A stretch of 50,625 bases of DNA from an uncultured Clostridium sp. (lineage in GTDB: Bacteria; Bacillota; Clostridia; TANB77; CAG-508): the NCBI GenBank assembly GCA_900556455.1, contig USOV01000001.1:1-50625 (forward strand), read 5' to 3'. A program made the position numbers and the translations under genes. The notes below the pieces were generated by a model. It made no database searches. It saw nothing but the letters and a program-made list of their open reading frames with translations, and was not told the origin of the DNA. Positions 45,069 through 50,625 of the stretch are shown in pieces. The first letter of the stretch is position 1; each line of letters begins with the position of its first letter.

Positions 45069-45405
45069 TTATTGATTGTTTCCATCTTCAATAATCATTT
45101 TCGCAATATTATAAATCAATTTTGCCTTTTCATGAGAACAATTAGAAAGTAAACTTGCAAAACTATCAGAAAGGTAATTTTGAGAAGTAGTAGAAACTCC
45201 ATTTAAAATTTCGCCTTCTGTAACACCGCAAGATTTCACAAATCTGATTTAAACGTTTTAAATTGATAGAAGCATCTCCACATTCAACCCTACTTAAATA
45301 TGGAACAGAAACATCTAATTTTTCTGCTAAGTTCTCTTGAGTTAATTTCTTTTTAGCTCTAGCCAATTTTATTCTTTCCCCAATAATAGTGTAATCTAAT
45401 GCCAT
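45069..45405 (-). CDS. XRE-family regulator, read with one +1 shift at CGG
   Basis: Starts MALDYTIIGERIKLARAKKKLTQENLAEKLDVSVPYLSRVECG, a classic helix-turn-helix of the XRE family, then INLKRLNQICEIL. An in-frame CGG (45228-45226) follows; the zero frame gives a basic nonsense tail and stops at 45166. Skipping the C gives GGT and GVTEGEILNGVSTTSQNYLSD...SLLSNCSHEKAKLIYNIAKMIIEDGNNQ, the usual short C-terminal part of this regulator type, ending at TAA 45071. Product 111 residues (59 + 52). The upstream in-frame start at 45498 is less likely. Target genes unknown; it faces away from glmS. Confidence 0.75.
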
Positions 45406-45580
45406 AAAAACCCCCATTCGAGCATAAGCTCTAATAAATATTTTTTCAAAATTTACTTGAAATATAGCATTAGAGAGTAAAATTTTACAGAAACTCATGG
45501 ATAAATGTTTACTACTAGTAAAGTTTTTTCGCTAAAAAATTTTTGCAATAGTACTTGCTTATTTCTGTCACTTATTGTAA

Positions 45581-45586
45581 TATAAT
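45581..45586 (+). promoter_or_regulatory. -10 element of the glmS promoter
   Basis: TATAAT at 45581-45586 about 70 bases before the ribozyme. The best -35 candidate, TTGCTT at 45555, has a 20-base spacer, so the promoter is only partly convincing. Confidence 0.45.
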
Positions 45587-45645
45587 ACAATAAAACGAAA
45601 GAATGTAGATTTGAAATTTTGAAAAAAGGAGGGAAGGTAGAAATT

Positions 45646-45806
45646 TTTAGTTACAGCGCCAGGACAATATTAAAATATTGTTGACGAGGATTAGAACTTA
45701 TCGAAAGATTCGGCGGATGGTTCTATGGCTAAAAGTTACGGTCATTAAAAGCTACTAAAAAACTAACAACAATGTTAGAACAAAGGTAGACTTTAAGTAA
45801 CTTCTA
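45646..45806 (+). ncRNA. glmS ribozyme (GlcN6P-responsive)
   Basis: The conserved core is readable: the cleavage site A/GCGCC at 45655/45656, then GTTGACGAGGA, TTATCGA, ATTCGGCGGATG, and the closing P1 arm GTAACT (45797-45802) pairing with AGTTAC (45649-45654). With glucosamine-6-phosphate bound, the RNA cuts itself and the glmS message is degraded. It fills most of the 447-base gap between the XRE regulator and glmS. Confidence 0.92.
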
Positions 45807-45852
45807 ATTTGCATGTCTTTCAATTCTAAAAAAGATTTAAGGAGGATTACCT

Positions 45853-47676
45853 ATGTGTGGAATTGTTGGATATATAGGAACAAAAAAAGCAAGTCCGATT
45901 TTAATACAAGGACTTTTAAAATTAGAATATAGAGGATATGACTCAGCAGGGATTGCAACTATAGAAAAAACTGGAATTACAGTTATGAAAGACAAAGGAA
46001 GAGTAAAAAATTTATATGATTTAGATGGAATAGATAACTTAGAAGGAACAGTTGGTATTGCGCATACTAGATGGGCAACACATGGAAAACCATCTAAAAT
46101 AAATGCACATCCTCAGATGGATAGTGAAAATTTATTTGCAGTTGTTCATAATGGAATAATAGAAAATTATAATGAACTAAAAAAAGAGCTAATTGAAAAA
46201 GGGTATATATTTTCATCACAGACAGATACAGAAATTATACCAAATTTAATAAGTTACTATTACAAAAAAGATAAAAATATGTTAAAAGCAGTTAGAAATG
46301 CTTGTATGGATTTAAAAGGAAGTTTTGCAATAGAAGTAATTTCTAAAGATAATCCTGGAAAAATGATAGTAGTAAGAAAAGATAGTCCACTTGTAATAGG
46401 AAAGGGTGAAGATGAATTCTTCATAGCATCAGACATACCAGCTATTCTTTCTTATACAAAAGAATTTTATCTTTTAAATGACTTGGAATTTGTAGAAATA
46501 GAAAATGGAAAAGCAAAAATATATGATAAAGATTTAAAAGAAATAGAAAAGAAAATAACTAAGATTGAATGGGATAGCAGTAGCGCAGAAAAAGATGGAT
46601 ATGAACACTTTATGCTAAAAGAAATATATGAACAACCAACAGCTATTAGAGAAACAATAGGAGCAAGACTAAATAATGGAAAAGTAGATTTTGATGAATT
46701 AAAGCTTACTAAAGAATACTTAGAAACTATTAACAAAATATTTATAGTAGCATGTGGAACAGCAATGAATGCAGGACTTGCTACTAAAAGAACATTTGAA
46801 GAACTTTGCAAAATACCCGTTGAAGTAGATATTGCATCTGAATTTAGATATAGAGACCCAATTATAGATGAAAAAACATTAGTAATATTTATAAGTCAAT
46901 CAGGAGAAACTGCCGATACAATTGCAGCACTAAAACTTTCAAAACAAAAAGGAGCAAGAACAATAGCAATATCAAATGTAATAGGAAGCTCAATAACAAG
47001 AGAAGCAGATTATTTTATATATACACATGCAGGACCAGAAATTGCAGTTGCTTCAACTAAAGCATATACATCACAAATAACACTTCTTACATTACTTGCA
47101 ATGCATATGGGAGAAATACTAAACAGAGTAAATGAACAAAAAATAAAAGAACTGAAAAAGGATTTACTAGAAATACCAGGCAAAGTTCAAGAAGCTTTAG
47201 AATGTGTAAAACCAATAGAAAAATTTGCAAAAGAAGTACATCAAGAACAAGATATGTTTTTCTTAGGAAGAGGAGTAGATTACGCTGTAAGCTTAGAAGG
47301 CTCATTAAAACTAAAAGAAATATCATATATACATTCAGAAGCTTATGCATCTGGAGAACTAAAACATGGACCAATAGCATTAATAGATAATGGAACAACA
47401 GTAATAGGAATTGTAACTGAACCTAACTTAGTAGAAAAATCAATAAGCAATTTGCAAGAAGTAATAACTAGAGGAGCAAAGGTATTACTTATAACAAATC
47501 AAAATATGGAAAACAAAGGATTTGAAACTATAATAAAAATACCTAAAACAAATAGATTAATATCACCAATACTATCTGTAATACCAATGCAATTATTAGC
47601 ATATTATATTTCAAAAGATAAAGGTTTGGATGTGGATAAACCAAGAAACTTAGCAAAATCAGTAACAGTAGAATAG
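45853..47676 (+). CDS. glmS: Glutamine-fructose-6-phosphate aminotransferase
   Basis: 607 residues: N-terminal Ntn glutaminase starting with Cys after the initiator Met (MCGIVGYIGTK), then two SIS sugar-isomerase domains (VACGTAMNAGLATKR; FISQSGETADTIAALK), and the C-terminal DKPRNLAKSVTVE. First step of UDP-GlcNAc synthesis. Under ribozyme control. Confidence 0.97.
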   Translation: MCGIVGYIGTKKASPILIQGLLKLEYRGYDSAGIATIEKTGITVMKDKGRVKNLYDLDGIDNLEGTVGIAHTRWATHGKPSKINAHPQMDSENLFAVVHNGIIENYNELKKELIEKGYIFSSQTDTEIIPNLISYYYKKDKNMLKAVRNACMDLKGSFAIEVISKDNPGKMIVVRKDSPLVIGKGEDEFFIASDIPAILSYTKEFYLLNDLEFVEIENGKAKIYDKDLKEIEKKITKIEWDSSSAEKDGYEHFMLKEIYEQPTAIRETIGARLNNGKVDFDELKLTKEYLETINKIFIVACGTAMNAGLATKRTFEELCKIPVEVDIASEFRYRDPIIDEKTLVIFISQSGETADTIAALKLSKQKGARTIAISNVIGSSITREADYFIYTHAGPEIAVASTKAYTSQITLLTLLAMHMGEILNRVNEQKIKELKKDLLEIPGKVQEALECVKPIEKFAKEVHQEQDMFFLGRGVDYAVSLEGSLKLKEISYIHSEAYASGELKHGPIALIDNGTTVIGIVTEPNLVEKSISNLQEVITRGAKVLLITNQNMENKGFETIIKIPKTNRLISPILSVIPMQLLAYYISKDKGLDVDKPRNLAKSVTVE

Positions 47677-47688
47677 AACAAGATTTAT

Positions 47689-47710
47689 GGGTCGCCGCTC
47701 ACGGCGACCC
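47689..47710. repeat. GC-rich palindrome, family copy 2 (terminator-like)
   Basis: GGGTCGCCG, CTCA, CGGCGACCC: perfect 9-bp stem 12 bases after glmS. Close to copy 1 at 6470. No T-run, but it may end glmS transcription. Confidence 0.65.
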
Positions 47711-47755
47711 GTAAATATGTTAATAATCAATTATTACTTAAAATCAAAAAAAGTA

Positions 47756-47783
47756 TTGCAAATTTTATTTATTGTGGTAAAAT
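47756..47783 (+). promoter_or_regulatory. Sigma-A promoter of ruvA-rarA
   Basis: TTGCAA 47756-47761, 16-base spacer, TAAAAT 47778-47783 with an extended TGG before it. Confidence 0.7.
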
Positions 47784-47820
47784 ATAAAAAGAAAATTTGT
47801 TTGGATAAAGGAAGATAAAA

Positions 47821-48414
47821 ATGTTTGCATATATAAAAGGAAGTTTAGAGGTAAAAAGCATAAATTATGTAGTAGTAGAAAATAATGGAATAGGATATAA
47901 AATATATATGTCTTCAAAATCTATAGGAACAATAGGAAACATAGGAGAACAAGTAAAAGTACATATACATTATCATGTAAGAGAAGATGATATAAGCTTA
48001 TATGGATTTAATTCAGAAGAAGAACTTAGAATGTTTGAAATACTAATTAATGTAAGTGGAGTGGGAGTAAAATCTGCATTAACAATGCTATCAGATATAA
48101 CTCCATCTAGCTTTGCTCTAGCAGTTATTAATGATGATGTTACAAGGCTTACAAAAGTTCCAGGGGTAGGCAAAAAAACAGCACAAAGATTAATATTAGA
48201 ATTAAAAGATAAATTAAAATCAGAAGATATAGCTAGTGAAGAAATAGAAGTAGAAGAAAAGAAAAATAACAATATAAATAATGATGCAGTTGTAGCTTTG
48301 CAAGTATTAGGCTACAGCAAAAAAGAAGCAGAAACAGTACTTGAAAAAATAGACACCAATGGCCTAAGCATAGAAGAAACAATAAAACAGGCATTAAAAT
48401 ATTTAGGAAGGTAA
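47821..48414 (+). CDS. ruvA: Holliday junction DNA helicase subunit RuvA
   Basis: 197 residues: OB fold (MFAYIKGSLEVKSINYVVVENNGIGYKI), helix-hairpin-helix (VSGVGVKSAL; VPGVGKKTAQRLILELKDKL), C-terminal RuvB-contact domain (VVALQVLGYSKKEAETVL). ruvB does not follow; rarA does. Confidence 0.95.
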   Translation: MFAYIKGSLEVKSINYVVVENNGIGYKIYMSSKSIGTIGNIGEQVKVHIHYHVREDDISLYGFNSEEELRMFEILINVSGVGVKSALTMLSDITPSSFALAVINDDVTRLTKVPGVGKKTAQRLILELKDKLKSEDIASEEIEVEEKKNNNINNDAVVALQVLGYSKKEAETVLEKIDTNGLSIEETIKQALKYLGR

Positions 48415-48418
48415 AAAA

Positions 48419-49666
48419 ATGGATTTAAACAAACCTTTGGCATATCGTATGCGCCCAACTACACTAGAAGAATTTGTAGGGCAGGAAGATGTAGTTGGAA
48501 AAGATAAAATCTTATATAGAACAATTAAAGCAGATAGACTATCTAGTGTTATACTATGGGGCCCAACAGGATGTGGGAAAACATCACTTGCAAAAGTAAT
48601 TAGCAACACTACAAAATATAATTTTATTAAATTAAACGCAGTAACAGCAGGAATCGCAGACATAAAAAAAGCAATAGAAGAATCTAAAAATGCATTTTTA
48701 AATCCAAGTGGAAAATGTATTTTGTTTATAGATGAAATTCATAGATTTAATAAATTACAACAAGATGCATTACTTCCATTTGTGGAAGACGGAACAGTTA
48801 TATTAATAGGAGCAACAACGGAAAACCCATATTTTGAAGTAAATAAAGCTTTAATATCGAGGTCTATGGTAGTAAAACTAAAACCTTTAGAGCCAGAAGA
48901 TATCTTTAAAATATTAAAAAATGCTTTAATTAGTAAAGAAGGCTTAGGAACATATAAAATAAGAATAGAAGACGAGACTTTACATGCTATTTCTAAAATA
49001 TCAAATGGAGATGTAAGAACAGCATTAAATAGTTTAGAAATAGCGGTACTCACAACTCCAATGGATAAAGATGGATTTATTAATATTACAAACGAAATCA
49101 TTGCTGAAAGTATGGGCAAGAAAAAAACAATGTTTGATAAAAATGGAGATAGCCATTATGATAACATAAGTGCATTTATAAAATCTATGAGAGGAAGCGA
49201 TCCAGACGCAACTGTATTTTATTTAGCAAGAGCAATTGACGGAGGGGAAGATCCAATGTTCTTAGCCAGAAGAATTGTAATTGCTGCGGCAGAAGATGTA
49301 GGGTTAGCAAACCCAAATGCATTAGTTGTGGCAAATTCCGCAATGCAAGCTGTTCAAACAGTAGGAATGCCAGAAGGCAGAATAATACTTTCAGAAGCGG
49401 CACTATATGTTGCACTTTCTAAAAAATCAAATGCAGGTTACATGGCAATAAATAAGGCTCTCGATGATGTAAGAACAAAGGATACAGGAGAAATTCCAAT
49501 GCATATAAGAAATGCTGAAATAAAGGGCATGGAAAACTTTGGCTATGGACAAGGGTACAAATATCCACATGACTATCCAGGTCATGTGGTAGAACAACAA
49601 TATTTACCAGACAAAATGCTTGGAACAAAATACTTTGAAAAGGACGAAAATATAACAAAAATTTAG
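48419..49666 (+). CDS. rarA: Replication-associated recombination protein A
   Basis: 415 residues AAA+ ATPase: YRMRPTTLEEFVGQEDVVG, Walker A WGPTGCGKTS, Walker B FIDEIHRFNK, sensor GATTENPYFEVN, and C-terminal tetramer domain GSDPDATVFYLARAIDGGEDPMFLARR. Acts at stalled forks. 4 bases after ruvA. Confidence 0.94.
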   Translation: MDLNKPLAYRMRPTTLEEFVGQEDVVGKDKILYRTIKADRLSSVILWGPTGCGKTSLAKVISNTTKYNFIKLNAVTAGIADIKKAIEESKNAFLNPSGKCILFIDEIHRFNKLQQDALLPFVEDGTVILIGATTENPYFEVNKALISRSMVVKLKPLEPEDIFKILKNALISKEGLGTYKIRIEDETLHAISKISNGDVRTALNSLEIAVLTTPMDKDGFINITNEIIAESMGKKKTMFDKNGDSHYDNISAFIKSMRGSDPDATVFYLARAIDGGEDPMFLARRIVIAAAEDVGLANPNALVVANSAMQAVQTVGMPEGRIILSEAALYVALSKKSNAGYMAINKALDDVRTKDTGEIPMHIRNAEIKGMENFGYGQGYKYPHDYPGHVVEQQYLPDKMLGTKYFEKDENITKI

Positions 49667-49706
49667 ATAGATTATAATTTACATGAATGAATTGATATTC
49701 AAATAC

Positions 49707-49736
49707 GTAGGAGTTGCACTATAGGGCGACTCCTAC
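49707..49736. repeat. Palindrome, family copy 3 between rarA and XRE gene
   Basis: GTAGGAGTTGC, loop ACTATAG, GGCGACTCCTAC. It shares GGCGACTCC/GGCGACCC character with copies 1 and 2 and lies again between convergent genes. Confidence 0.55.
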
Positions 49737-49760
49737 AACATTTTCTCTCCAGACTATATT

Positions 49761-49973
49761 TTATTTTTTCTCATCTGGAATATATTCTAATAATTCGGAA
49801 ATCTCACAATCAAAAGCTTTACAAATATTATTTAATTGGCTAACATCAATTCTTTTTATTTCTTCATAATACATTTTTGAAATAGTAGCAGGGCGAATAT
49901 GAGTAATTTCTGCTAATGCTTTTTGTGTCATTTTATTTTTTCCTAATAAATCAGATAATTTAATTTTTATCAT
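49761..49973 (-). CDS. Small XRE-family regulator
   Basis: 70 residues; helix-turn-helix MIKIKLSDLLGKNKMTQKALAEITHIRPATISKMYY and C-terminal LNNICKAFDCEISELLEYIPDE. Looks like the Cro/C1-type YozG family. ATG 49973 follows AAGGAG; upstream in-frame ATG at 50033 is unsupported. Confidence 0.85.
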   Translation of the reverse strand: MIKIKLSDLLGKNKMTQKALAEITHIRPATISKMYYEEIKRIDVSQLNNICKAFDCEISELLEYIPDEKK

Positions 49974-50211
49974 AAAAAACTCCTTCGTATAAAAATTTGA
50001 AAATATTTTATCATTTATTGTTGATAATAACACGAAACAGGAAATGATATAACGACAAAGGTAATAAAAACTTGCCTAGCAGTAAAGAAAATGGTACAAA
50101 TTTTGTATTTGGTAAAGTAAGTTGTTAAAAATATTACTTGAAAAATATAAGAGGTATAAAAATCCAAAAAAAATAAATAATAATATGAAAACAGATAAAT
50201 AAGGAATTAAT

Positions 50212-50556
50212 ATGATAAAAAAAATTTTAGTTGGTTTGTTTGCAGGAATTGTTAGCGGATTATTTGCTGCTGGTGGTGGAATGATAGTAGTACCAGCTCT
50301 AATTCATTTGTTTGATTTAGAAGATAGAAAGGCGAGAGCAACGTCAGTATTTGCAATATTACCAATGGTAATTACAAGTGGAATATTTTATTACAATAAT
50401 AATTATATAGACTGGAAACTTGGACTAACTTGCGCAATTGGAGGAATTATAGGAGGATATATAGGAGCAAAACTTTTAAAAAAATTACCAATTAAAGTGT
50501 TAAAAATAGCATTTACATGTTTTCTAATATATGTGTCCATAAAAATGATGGTATAA
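50212..50556 (+). CDS. Half-size TSUP (TauE/SafE) transporter
   Basis: 114 residues with about four membrane segments and the TSUP N-terminal pattern GLFAGIVSGLFAAGGGMIVVPAL...RKARATSVFAILPM. Most TSUP proteins have about 250 residues in two related halves, so this is one half; a partner may start just beyond the window. Possible substrates are sulfite or organosulfonates, not decidable here. Confidence 0.8.
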   Translation: MIKKILVGLFAGIVSGLFAAGGGMIVVPALIHLFDLEDRKARATSVFAILPMVITSGIFYYNNNYIDWKLGLTCAIGGIIGGYIGAKLLKKLPIKVLKIAFTCFLIYVSIKMMV

Positions 50557-50625
50557 ATTGTAATTTGTCGAACTCTTTAAAAAAATTGAAAACGTCCGCC
50601 CAATCTCGTCGGGGATTATATATTT

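Noticed and set aside
3058..45228. Six independent random sequencing errors or pseudogene mutations as the explanation for the broken frames
   Set aside because: Random errors or decay would give deletions, stops and insertions of any base at any place. All six are the same event, an extra C directly before an in-frame GGA or GGT. A systematic platform artefact at such sites is not excluded and needs raw reads.
3058..45228. Simple reassignment of CGG to another amino acid (for example Trp or Gln, as proposed for other bacteria)
   Set aside because: A triplet reassignment would leave the frame unchanged, but the homologous sequence continues in the +1 frame at each site.

Overview
The window is chromosomal DNA of a very AT-rich, endospore-forming Firmicute, most likely an uncultured gut clostridium. 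Evidence: sporulation genes (yabG, a sipL-like SPOCS/LysM gene, yunB, spoVT, bofA, pdaA, yqfC, yqfD, spoIVB, an alpha/beta SASP), an agr quorum-sensing locus, sortase-anchored surface proteins, a glmS ribozyme, and strong AGGAGG ribosome binding sites throughout. I saw no rRNA, tRNA, CRISPR array, transposase or phage gene.

Layout. 1-2.8 kb: tail of a repeat-containing surface protein, then a self-contained unit (consensus promoter, leader peptide and hairpin, vWA/Cna-B surface protein, perfect terminator) whose codon use looks foreign. 2.9-7.1 kb: sporulation block yabG-veg-sipL-like-yunB, with spoVT opposed. 7.2-10.5 kb: gatCAB. 10.5-16.8 kb: a hidden small membrane protein, rpsT, dgt, DUF2508, bofA, hpt, uvrC and an rRNA-type methyltransferase. 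16.9-19.9 kb: agrB-agrD facing agrA-agrC. 20.1-27.9 kb: pdaA, yqfC, yqfD, an unknown gene, ybeY, DUF3048, era, yqzL, recO, hpf. 28.2-30.6 kb: surface protein and class B sortase cargo, bounded by two copies of the hpf tail/terminator. 30.8 kb: SASP. 31.2-42.7 kb: an unusual Tad/Flp-like pilus machine (SAF/CpaB-like, two MinD-like proteins, CpaF-like ATPase, a large TadB/TadC-like membrane protein, and a run of short leaderless pilin-like proteins). 42.8-50.6 kb: spoIVB, SPFH protein, XRE regulator, glmS with its ribozyme, ruvA, rarA, a second XRE regulator and a half-size TSUP transporter.

The most striking result concerns decoding. Reading all recognisable native genes by eye on both strands, I found only six in-frame CGG codons, in five genes: yabG (two), a hidden 79-aa membrane protein, the CpaF-like ATPase, spoIVB, and an XRE regulator. 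At every one the zero frame stops soon afterwards, and skipping exactly the C of CGG (+1) restores the full conserved protein with a glycine codon GGA or GGT at that place. In three cases this glycine is in a conserved motif (Walker A GKT; the GACQS catalytic-cysteine motif of YabG; GAVTHV of SpoIVB). The only gene using CGG as plain arginine (four times) is the foreign-looking vWA gene. This suggests that CGG is unassigned or hungry here and works as a +1 recoding signal, or that CGGN is read as a quadruplet glycine codon. A systematic sequencing artefact must be excluded.
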